NCBI RefSeq assembly: GCF_035083965.1
Contig: NC_089732.1
Span: forward strand, 2,090,883-2,154,882
DNA from: Branchiostoma lanceolatum
Lineage: Eukaryota > Chordata > Leptocardii > Amphioxiformes > Branchiostomatidae
Length of the DNA: 64,000 bases
Direction of reading: 5' to 3'
The notes under the pieces are model-generated. The model worked only from the letters and a program-made list of their open reading frames with translations, was not told the origin of the DNA and did not search any database. The position numbers were made by a program, and so were the translations under genes. Positions 20,901 to 32,900 of the stretch are shown piece by piece (within the stretch, counting starts at the first letter, position 1; each line of letters opens with the position of its first letter).

Positions 20901-23900
20901 GTTGAAATGGATGGCGTATTGTCGATCACGGTAAAACCACAATGAATGTGAGCTGACTTGATCGACGCATGCCTCAACTCTGTCCTTTTTATCATATGGT
21001 TCTTTTGGAAACCCACAGAGGTGGAAACATGAAAAGTAGATTTGATAATGTTGCACATTCGCTTCCTTATGTTAGTATTTCATGCATCGCGGTGTCGTGG
21101 CTGTTGTAGAATGTTCCCAAATCAAATACGTACTGTTTTTTTCAGATTTTCTCTTGGCTTTTCGTTGGGCTTTCTCCTTTTTCCCTTTCTTTGTTCTCTT
21201 TGATCCAATCCCCTTACCAAAATGATAATATGGGGCACGTTTCTTTATTTGAAAATGTTTTATTTTTTAAATTTACTTCATTAGTTGATCTTTTATCAAA
21301 TGATATTTCTTTTTTGGTGCTTCAGCGGTGTCATTCTGGATGACAGCTCTATCGCCATCCCCCGCAACAAGCTCTCACCTGGGAAGTACCTGTTGGTGCT
21401 GTCTGTCTCTGTGACGTATGGAGAAAACCACGACGTCACCACGGCAACGGTATCTACATGGCTTGAGATAGAAGGATCGGTACCCCGTCTTATCATCATC
21501 GGGGGGTCCAGGAGGTAGGCTCTTGCAGGCACAGGCGTCGTTTTGATATTCTCTTAGTTCTGCTCAAATATGCGCTATTGAAATAAGGTATTTTTCTATT
21601 AGGTTGATGAGGGCTGGAGCATGTCCCTGTGGTGCAGTGGTCTGCGCCTCTGTCACTTACCACTTCTGGTTCAAATTATTCGGAACCAGAAGGCGCGCCC
21701 GGGTAGGATATGTCTGGATAAGAGGCGCACCAAGTCATACCAAAGACTTCATAAAAATGGTACATACTTCTGAAACAGTATGGAAGTTAAACACACTCCA
21801 CTGCCAGTGGACTAGCCCCCTGCTGCAGTGATTGCACCACAGTGTGGCCCAGGGCTATGAAACGGAGATGGGCGCATTATGGTGTGGAGGACTTTATCTT
21901 AATGTCACTGCCATCTCTATGCAACAGACGACACGAACTATGTGCTAAGTTTGCTACCTCCTTGTTAAGCTCCACGACGTTCACTAATTGGTTGCCTCCA
22001 AACCGTGTGAGTCTCCATGGTAAGAACCTTAGGTCTAAATACCAGTTAACGCAATTCAAATGTAGAACCGGCAGATATAGAAAGACTACACTTCCGTACC
22101 TGGTTGACCTTCTCAATAACAAAGCGCCGCAGATAAGCACTTAGTAGGTATATATTTTAAATTGAGTCTTGTTAATTAAGATATGTGATGTTTTATTGTA
22201 TGTATATCTGTTTGCTTTTAGACTGATTGTCTGAATTTCAGTTCAGCCAAGAGGCTGCCTTTGTATGTTGTGTCATGGGACGACAATAATAAACCATTCA
22301 TATATATATTAACTTGATGAGGGCTGATTGATGCGCGTGTATTTGTTCTGACATCTAGGTCCCAAAGCGGCGGCCACCTGATGGATGCTGAGGCAGGTCC
22401 CCGACCCGCTTACGGCGGAGAGGACGGAGAAGTGCACGACGATTCCGAGAGGATGGGTCTGAACCCGTATCCGGCTGGGCAGTGGATCTGGACATGCCGA
22501 CTTCCTAACGGTATAGTTTTATATGTCGCATTATTGATTTGATTTTGATTTTATTAGAATTGCATCAGTGCAATACACGTGGGACACAGACAGCTATTGC
22601 TGGTGTGTTGACCCACAAATTTTTACACCTGGGTGGAGTGAGGAAAGTCGTTTTAAGTGCCTTTCCCAAGGGCATAACAGTCATGTCAGGGGATTCGAAC
22701 CCAGAACATCCGGGTCCTGTGTCAAACACTCTCTCACCATCACGCCAACACGGTGTGAGTACAACAAAAATCAAGCATGACTGTCTGTCTTTCAGGAAGT
22801 GACTGTGGACAGCAGTTCAGGGTCGAAAATGAGTATCAGACATCTATTCATAGATATTGGTATTTTGGTGACGAAGTCGACAACATATCGCACCGAAAGG
22901 CCACATCGGGAACCTTCATCATGCGAGTTGAATACACCGGGTGGAACGGCGATAAAGATGTCGACTACTTCCCTTATGAGCAAGAGGTGACCCTCATTCC
23001 TGCCGGACTCCCCACCTGCAGAATAAGGTGAAGAAGTCTGTTTGTTTGTTTGTATCTGTTTGTTTGCATTGCATACCCGGTAAACCGAATCAAGGCGTAA
23101 CACACCAGGTTTGTACTGAAGAGTACAAGCTGCATATCCGGACAGATTTATATGATCCGCACACACCGGGAAAGACCCCTACTCTTTTCGATAAGTGTGT
23201 TGGGTTCTTTATCGTGCTTGATGTGTGGCTCTCCTCAAACACGGGACCTCCATTTAACGTCCTATCCGAGGGATGTCCCTAACCGAAGCTAGGTACTCAT
23301 TTTCACCTGAGTTAAGTGGGAAAAGTCGTGTAAAGTGCCTTTCCCAAGGGCACAACGTCAACGGGATAAATCAGGGAACCCCGGATTTAGTCGTCGAGTT
23401 AACTTTAGTTCAGCAAATTGCATTCTCATTGGTAACTATGACAAAACATTACACGAGGTATTTTGTTTTATCTGAAAATATAGCAGTGACAAAAACAAAG
23501 TGGCGCTACACTCAAGTTATACAACTGATTTTGTCAGCGCCACTTAACAAAGATACAAACCTCCAGACCCGGCCTGCCAAATCGACTTTGATTTATGGTA
23601 TATGATTTGGATTTGACGCTCGGTTGTGAATATATTATCATTTTGGTTACTTATTGTTCATTACTTTATGTTATTTCCTTGTTATGTTATTGAGTCTGTT
23701 TATGTTGTTCTGTACAGGACACGCCTGAAAAAAAGCAGTGTGTTTAGCGCTGAGTGCGCCTACCCTGTATAAAGAAAACAGAAATAGATAAATAAATAAA
23801 TAAATGAATATTTATATATGTATATACAGATCCAAACGGGGTAGTTCTAACTGGTGACGACTTTGTTGGCCGTAGAATTGCAATTGCAGTTTAAGTTCCT

Positions 23901-26900
23901 TTTAACACCTTCCCCCTCATCTTCGTTCTTGAGGGGTAATGGATACAGACTTCGTCATGATCTTATTCTGAATGCAGTTAGTCACCAACACGACTCACGG
24001 TTACATTCCGATGTTAGATAATAATAACTTTATTGCACAACAATTGTACAAGGTACAAAGTATGGCATTCACTGGCACATAGATAACATTCTATTAGGCT
24101 AATCAGTCTATCTTATACAATATAGTGCAGTAGTATGGGATGACAATGGAATTTCATTGGAGGAGTTTCTAACGTCTAGACATTCTTTGATATATTTCCC
24201 AATGTGTACCATGCATGGGTTGTCACATGTCATTATGTACTTCAATTTGCTATTCAATTCCATTGAGATAAATTCTGGTAAATCCGACGATAGCATTGAG
24301 CATGGTGAATTACGTATATCAAAATATTTGGGACATACAATCAAAGAGTGATATTCGTCTTCAACTACCTCTGGACAAAATGGACAAACCCTCTGGTGGA
24401 TAGGAAGTTTTTGAAATCTCCTCGTTTCTATACTTAATTTATGACAGCCAATTCTGAGTTTTGTGATTGACCTACGTACGTGAAGGCTCTTAATGTTTGA
24501 AAGGTGATTTTCTTGCTTATAATTCTTGTTTAAGGTAGAAAGAAAGGGAAGTTTGGAATTGTTTCGAATAGCGCAATGCCAATTTTGTATATAAATATCT
24601 TGTAGACGTTGTCGTAGCTGAGTGTTGATTATATCTATATGGTATGACGTCTACAACTAGATGTACTCCTGGCGACAACTGCAACTACCTGGCCACCAAG
24701 TTTGACCTGAGACTGCGGCTGTGGACGGAGTGCGAGATAAACAAGCCGTATAGCGACTGGGATTACGGTAGATGGTATAAACTGGATGAGCTGGGGCCAG
24801 AGCACTCCTTCTACTGGAGCCTGAAGCAGTCCCCGGATGAGTTCAGTGGTGGTATTGACTGGGGGAACGACACACTGACGGGCAGGGATCAATCAGAACT
24901 GATCGTCAAAGGCAACGTGTTCACGGTAAGAGTCATTAGTTGTTCTCACAGTCGCTGGTTTGCCTTACATTGTGGTCGAAAGGGACCAACGAAGTGTGGC
25001 CCATTCACGCCAACAGTGAAAAGGCTGATCCTCAATGTGAATTGTTATAGAGTCTACATGATATAACTCCTTCCTTCCTTCCTTCCTTCCTTCCTTCCTT
25101 CCTTCCTTCCTTCCTTCCTTCCTTCCTTCCTTCCTTCCTTCCTTCCTTCCTTCCTTCCTTCCTTCCTTCCTTCTTTCCTTCCTTCCTTCCTTGATTCGTG
25201 TATTCCTTCCTGTCTTCATTCATTAAGCTTGTTTTTACGGGAGAACGACCAGCATATACATTGTGCTCCCTACTTCTTTAGGTTCCAGGAGAGTACATCT
25301 TACGGCTGGAAATCCTCCCTTCCTTCCTTCCTTCCTTCCTTCCTTCCTTCCTTCCTTCCTTCCTTCCTTCCTTCCTTCCTTCCTTCCTCCCTCCCTCCCT
25401 CCCTCCCTCCCTCCCTCCCTCCCTCCCTCCCTCCCTCCCTCCCTCCCTCCCTCCCTCCCTCCCTCCCTTCCTTCCTTCCTTCCTTCCTTCCTTCCTTCCT
25501 TCCTTCCTTCCTTCCTTCCTTCCATTCATTAGGCTAGTTTTTACGGGAGAACTACCAGCATATACATTGTCCTTCCTTCTTCTTTAGATGCCAGGAGAGT
25601 ACATCTTACGTCTGGACATCCTGACTAACGGTACCCTATGTACCACCGGCAGCTGCAGCTATGCAGAGTGGAAGTTCACCATCCCGGTTCCGCCTGCGAA
25701 CGCGCGTGAACCCGTCTGTGCTGCAAACATCCCAGTACCTCTCTCCTCTGGTGAGGAATTTTTCGGAAAATTATCAGGGAATATGGAAAAATACATTTTG
25801 GACATTTTGAGGTACTTCTTATGATAGGGGTGAGCTCGAGGTCATTCAATATAAAAGCTTAATTTACAGAAGTTGAAAAATCTTCTGTCCTCTATCACGT
25901 AATCATGAAATTACTTGAATTAGTTTTGTGTTAGTAAAAGACATAAGTAATTTTTACAATCATAATAACCACGTTTTGTGCCCTGCTAATTCTAATGTTC
26001 CCAATATACAAACGGATAGCCTACTTTAAACGTTAATTACGAAGTCGTGAATGCAGCAGCGAATTAAAAGCGTGAGGAAGTCCTGTCCTGTATCATGTAT
26101 CTTTGCCTCATTTCTTTTTGGTGTCCAAGACCTTGAAATTATCCATGCAAATGTCCAATAAGAGAATATTTTTAGACGATTTTTCCTTGTGCTGTGTTAG
26201 CCAAAACATGACGAATTACACTAACCGTGTTTTCATTATCTCTTTAACAGTCGAGTGCAACGGGAATCAGTCGTTCAGTAAGATGAACGAATCGTGGACG
26301 GGAGACGGCTGTGAATGCCGGGAAGTCTCCAACCTTTGTACCGGAGGACCAACCGAAGGAGTCGCCCTGACCACTAGATTTGACTTAAGCTGCCTCGGTA
26401 TGTTCACCTGTGTTTGCCATACCCAAGGAACAAGCTTATCGATACATTTCACCCGTTGGAGATGTTTACGAACATAACATTTGGACCTCTACTTCTGGTT
26501 TCATTTTCCATCGCAAGTGCATTCCTTCTGGTTGCACATGCAACAGAACAAATGATAATGATAAGAATTTGATATTGTCTCCAAATGCAAACATTAGTTA
26601 TCACACAGTTTGACGTTTGAGTAAATCGTATATTTTCTGATTTCTACCAATAGACTTTGAAGGCCAAGGAGCGATTCGCTACGAGTTCTACTACAAAACA
26701 AGAGCCACAGCTTTCGTCAGTACTTTGAAGACTTCCGATTCTGGACATAACAACTTATTCTACTATGGAATGGTAAGTTATAAAATAGTCGAGTACATCA
26801 CATCTACCATAGGTATGTAAAATGTTAATTGCTTTGTACAGTTGCCAGGTCATTGTCGAGTGTGGGGCACATAAGAGTGACCATATTAAAATCCTACTTT

Positions 26901-29900
26901 GTTTTATTTTTTACCACGATTGCGTTAATGGTTATGTGGCCATTTTTTTTTTGTGTGTGTGTACAATATACATAAAGGATGTCTCTGTATTGCACCTTAC
27001 ATGATCCTCATTGAACATTGAATGTTTTGAAACAGTCGCCGTCGCCACTTCCGTTCAAGCTCCCGTCCGGGTTAGCTTCTGATGACTACAAGGTCTTCAT
27101 TCTCGTGGAGATAATCGACCAGGAAGGAACGAGGAAAACAAGTGAACTGGAGCTGACGGTAAGGGGGATGTTGTAAACCAAATCAGCAGTGATAACACGT
27201 CGACAATAGGTGTAGGAGCTGAAATGTTCAAGAGGATTATCAAAGTCCACTCTAAGTCGGTTTGTTCTAATTTGCAGTTAGAATATCATAATGGACAGTG
27301 GCGTGTGTTTTTTTGGTATATTTAACCTCCTTGGTTTTTTGTACAACATTTGAGCAGGGTTTTAGTAACCGAGTATGTAGTTATTTTCCTTTAAGATTTA
27401 CTACATGAGCATCATCATTGCAGACGTCAGAAGAAACAATCGGATTTAAAACAAACTTTTCCATGTAGAGTTATAGTGTTATACGTCCATGAGGAAACAA
27501 ATGGAATATGTTTCGTGGGATAATTGTTTAACAAGTCTTGCTGATAACAGGTTTGGCTGCCTACCTTTGATGATGTTTTTGATAATGATGATGATGAGAA
27601 ATACATATTATTGCAAGACTGTTAAAGAGGGCAATCCGAAGATTTTACAACCACTTTAGCTGAACATATCATGATTGTAGACAAAGATGTAATTCGTACC
27701 TTCCAACATCTTGGTAGTCTGTTGCAAAAGTGCTGTCATGACTGGAGCTAGGTCATGTTCGGCAATACTGCGGTCCCAAACTTATATGAGTCTGCATCTT
27801 ACCGTTCTTCATGTAGTTTTGATATGTGTGCATACTTATAACAGGTTCGGCTGCCTACCTTTGAGGAACTGCTCACCGCTATCGACGCCACCAACGCTGA
27901 AGTGGAGACCGCCATCCGCTGGGGAAACAAAATGGAGGCCGTGCACTTAAGTACCATCACAGCGGCAACTCTTAATAACATCCGCTCTGAAGGAGCTTAT
28001 GGAGTGGTGGACTGGAGGGAAGTAAGTGCAACAATTCTTTAAAATGGAGTGGCTATGTGCATGTTAGAATTAACTAAAAAGTAAAAACTGTCATTGAATA
28101 TCTTACCTATCTTTTATTTGCTTTATGCAAACATTATTTATAAAAGACACATTCTTGACGTACCTCTGTGGTCACGGGCAGTCCAAAAGTATTCTACTAG
28201 GCCTCTTGTGTATTAATATTACCTTCAATGAAAAATGGTTTAGTTCTAACTTGACATACATTAACTGCCTCCTGGGCAGGGATTGTGGTCTGAACTTAGA
28301 AACATTCACTGTTTTTGCGAGTCTTATGTTTTTTATTGTTTAAAATGAATCGCGTTCTAGGCACGACAGGCGATCATCTATAACGTTGGGAGAGTTCCTA
28401 TAGAGAACGTTGAATCCGCCATCCAGTCATCCGAGTCTCTCATTCAGGCCACTCACTATGACGACGAGGTCACGGCAGACGCACAGGTTTCTTTATTTTG
28501 ATGCAGTTACCAATCCCACACGAACTCTTCGCTTACTCATAATCGATCAACAGAGTTAAGTCTATAGCTAAGCATCTACAGTGAATCTCAAAAGTAAAAT
28601 ATTTTTTGTATGTCTGTACTGGTACCAACATTCCTAATGTTTTGTTTCATATTCTTTGCCATGGAAAATTACCACAACACAAGTGTTCTCATTTTAGAAA
28701 AACGGTGTACTGTAGACACAGCGGGGCTTCCTAATTCCGTAAGATACACTCTGGGTATTTTTGCACATTACTGCACTCTATATTGCCGATACATACCTGG
28801 TCGTAACCATGATATCAATTCCATTAACATTGAACTCATCAAATTATTTACCTCGGATATTACTCATGGTTCGTCATTCAAAACACATCATTGTTTGATC
28901 GGCACCTCTATGGTTCACGTTTGACCGAGTAAGGTGCTGGCTACAATGGGTCAAAAGACACTTTGAAGGCTTAAGCTATTATTACAGTACTATATTAGCT
29001 TACGTTTGTGAAGGTTAGACATCCAGATAAACAATATATATAAAGAAATTCAAACTCTACTACTGGATAAGGATTCGGAGATTTATTTCCGGACGTTTCG
29101 AGTGACATCCATCACTCTTCAATTCTTCAGCGTCACTAAAATGAACTAACAGAACTAACCAGTACAATAACTAGAAAAACGGTTTTACATGACAAATCAC
29201 ACAGTCATGCATAAGAGGTATTGAAATGTAAAACAAGATGGGAAGGTTCCTATGGCTTTAGCTTACACATATCCCTATAGACCAGTGCCGCGGGACAGCT
29301 GTACAACATGGCGAAGTTTGTTACCCAGAAGGTTAACCAGGGAGACGTGACTCAGGACATGGTGGAGAGGCTGTCGGGTATGGTCTTTACAGGTTAGATA
29401 CTGTCATGGCATTATGCATCTATAAACATTTTGCTCCATTCAGCTTGCCTACTGCCTACCTACGTGCTCAGGCCAGAAAATGGTCCCTTGCTTTCCAGGA
29501 GGATCCTCCATGTAGTCCTGTCCCTTGCCGTAGCCTCTGCTTAGATAACAAAAAATCACAAAATTGTCAATATTTTCACATTGATCAGAGTAAATGAAAA
29601 TATTTGGGATTAAGACGACTGTGCATTAGGTAAAAAATTAATTTTTTTTTTTTTTCCCTCTTTATTGGCTTTTCAAAAGGAAATCATACATTCAAATGAT
29701 ATATAAAAGCTGGATATACATGGGTCACAAAAACTAGATAAAAACCAGGACATTGTGTACATATAGAATACAACACGGGGTATTCCGTATCACCCGAGGT
29801 ACCAGCCCGACCGCGGGTCGGATCGCCCGACGGCCGTAGGCCGGAGGGTGATCCGACCCGCGGGAGGGCTGGGACCGAGGGTGATGCGGAATACAACGTG

Positions 29901-32900
29901 TTGTATTTTATTTATGTCATACCTTGGCCATACCCACCCGAGAAAACACACATTTCAATGCGGAATGCGCCAGAAGTTGAGAGAGTTTTGTGTCCTCGAA
30001 CAAGAAACTGTAGCAACATTGATTCCAATCTCCGAATCCGGTATTCGAATTTCCGACGGCCGCGCAACCGGCGCGTTCGAAATGCGTTCGAAATATTCTA
30101 TGGAAGCCTGTGTGATAACCCTCCCGAACCCTATGTGATCCGGATAGTTATCACACGGTCCGGAACACCCGTATCAGGCCCAGGCATGACATAAGGAAGT
30201 AGTACACACTCACAGAAACAAACAATAGCCTCCCTTAAAATATCAAGTATCATTTGCTACTAATCAACATTGTTTATGAAGTATCAGATGAATATCAGTA
30301 TTAGTTTTGTATATTCCAGGTGCTTATAATGTCTTCAAAAGCTCTGAAGTCGTTGCAGGCTGGAAACACAACGGAAATGGGCCACCTGAAGACGCGAACA
30401 CGACTGAAGCAACTTTGCTTAAGGTAAAGAGCTGTTAGTAGTACTATCAGTTGATCACATCGTCTAACACGCCTGCTTACATCACAAATGTTAGAACCTA
30501 TCGCCACTGCCATGCAGATGTTAAAGGGGCATATTGTGACATGAGCATAAAACAAAATTCTTTGTTTTTGATTATTTTTCTACATCATTAGTTGAATCTA
30601 CCTTATTACACTGCACGGCAATATTCATCACGTACGGATGCGACTTTGTAGTGTCGTGCGAACGTCTTGAAAAAAATTATATACGCAATCCCCATAGCCG
30701 CTTGAATTGGCCGCCATCTTGTCCAACATTCCGACGAACCACCGAACACGCGATCGAACGCCCGACGTTCTGAAGTTTGTTCACTTGTGGTGATTTTCCT
30801 GTGACGCTCGAACTCTGACCATAACGGTCGATTCGGATTTTTCGTAGCGTTCTATGCTGGCTTATTTGCATATTAACTTGCGGGACGCAAGTTTATATGT
30901 AGATGAACCAGATTTTACACGTTTTGCGTTTTTCGTCGTTTATCAATGGTGGAAATGTGACAAAATGACGGGAATATGTTGGAAATAAGTAACAAATAAG
31001 TTACAAATGTGAATCTTAGTGTAGATCTTTCAAATTCTTACTATTTGTAGTTTTTGCCCACCAGATTCTACAATATGCCCCTTTAAGGGTAGCTACAGCA
31101 ATAACCAAACATCTTATCATTCACCATAAAGCTGCTCATACATACCATAGTGTGTCGTCTTTAGTGTACAATGCTATAATCACTATATAATTGCTGATTG
31201 AAATTACAGAATCGTAACGCTACCACCGTGGCTTTTCGAGCCATAGATGAACTTACTGACCAGATCCTGAAAGGGAAACGGCCGCGTGAAGTCGTGACAA
31301 TGATATCATCGCAGGACTTTCAGGTAGATGTAAAATGCAAAGTAATATTTATATATTGAAACAAGATTTATGTAAAGCACGACGTGAAAAAATTCCATAG
31401 ACCTATTATGTTTGTAGTTCTGTGTATGTGTTCCTCGAACGTGCTCAGCGAAATGCACAGTGGACTTTCTCCACTTTACACGGTATTCAAACCAGTTCTT
31501 CTCACTGGTCATAGGTTGTGGTCAACAGGACTGACTGTCTCACGTGGTTCCACGATGTAAATCACACCGTTCACTTCACCAGTTTTGAGGAGGGAACCTG
31601 GTTCCGACTGCCGCCGTTACCAGTGATCATGAGGGCATACGCACGCAATACTTTGGTAATAGTTAAATGAATGGATGTGCTTGCATATCTATCGGCATTT
31701 TCTATAATTTGTTGCTTCTATGTGCCAAGAAAAAACTTCATCCTCGTGTGAAATGACATTCAATCTATCAGGCAGAATTGATGAAAGACATGTATATTAT
31801 TGTGTATATGTATAAATCCATAACAAGAGTGTCCCATTTGGTAAAGATTGGAGGATATTCTGCTAATCTGCCTCTTCTAACAAATCTTTCTTCATCACAG
31901 AATCTCACAGGAACCATAGATGATGGTCAGCTCAGGACAATCAGGAGGCAGTTCTGTGAGAAAAACAGTTTTGGAACACAGGTGAGATTACAAACGTAGT
32001 AAGACTATGTTAATTGAACATGAAATACTGAACTATAAGACTGTATGATGACAATGGCTGAAATTGACAACCCACGGCTGTCCTGTGTTGGTTTGATGTA
32101 AATTGTATATGTTATGTTGTGAAACTGTATTGATCTTAAATCAACCCTCTATACAAATCGGAACACAATTCAGGTGAGCGTTAGCTAATCCCTGCTATTC
32201 TACGATTTGTGTGGAATTTGAATGAGAAATAAATAAAAAATCAATATTTCCCAGACCATCAAGAAAGTCATGCAAAGCAAAACCCCGTGTTTCCATTTAG
32301 TACTGCATCAAGTTGAGAGTAATGCTGCTTTAAGAGTGAAGCCATACCGTGTACAATGAAACGGTGTTCTGTAGCATCTGCTACATGCTCATGGCAAGTC
32401 ATGCAAATAATATTTGGCCTATCAATGTCTCAAACAAGCAATCTCTCTGTACGTTTCAGGTTTTCCACAGCCGATGGAGGAATCCTTTTGAGTATGCGAC
32501 AAACATCAGTCGCAGAGAGTTAGACGTAGGAATAGGAGGGCTGCATTTCAGCGACTCCTTGGAAAGAAAGGGGATTTCTGGCCTGGAGGAGCCCATAGAG
32601 TTTTCCATCCTGAGGCACAACCAGTCTGTGGCAGCTGTAGAATTTGTTGGCGTTGAAGCAAACGGGACAATTGTGGTAAAATTTGTTATCAATTTGTTTT
32701 GCATTACTGTCAAGAGCAACTTTCGGAATTGCCTTAAACGACCCGAAGCTATTGATTAAAACTGTGTTACAAAAACGTCAAAAACGTTAACATTTTTAAG
32801 TAATCCCCTTTGTCTATAGTATCAGACAAAAAACAGGTCGATCTTGGAGCGTTGGTGTCTAACGTACCGTAACTTTTTTTCAGTACACCCTCTTCAAGTA

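Noticed and set aside
25229-25537. Long open frames of FLPS or EGRK repeats
   Set aside because: They are translations of the (CCTT)n/(CCCT)n tract, open only because a 4-base repeat lacks stops.
29848-30194. Two overlapping ~97-codon frames repeated at 46404-46717
   Set aside because: The same frames recur only because the two element copies are nearly identical; the protein has no recognisable motif and the unit has terminal inverted repeats.
32349-32459. Upstream extension of gene A exon 22 with an ATG
   Set aside because: The open frame extends into the intron by chance; the CAG acceptor at 32457-32459 and gene B both place the exon start at VFHSRW.
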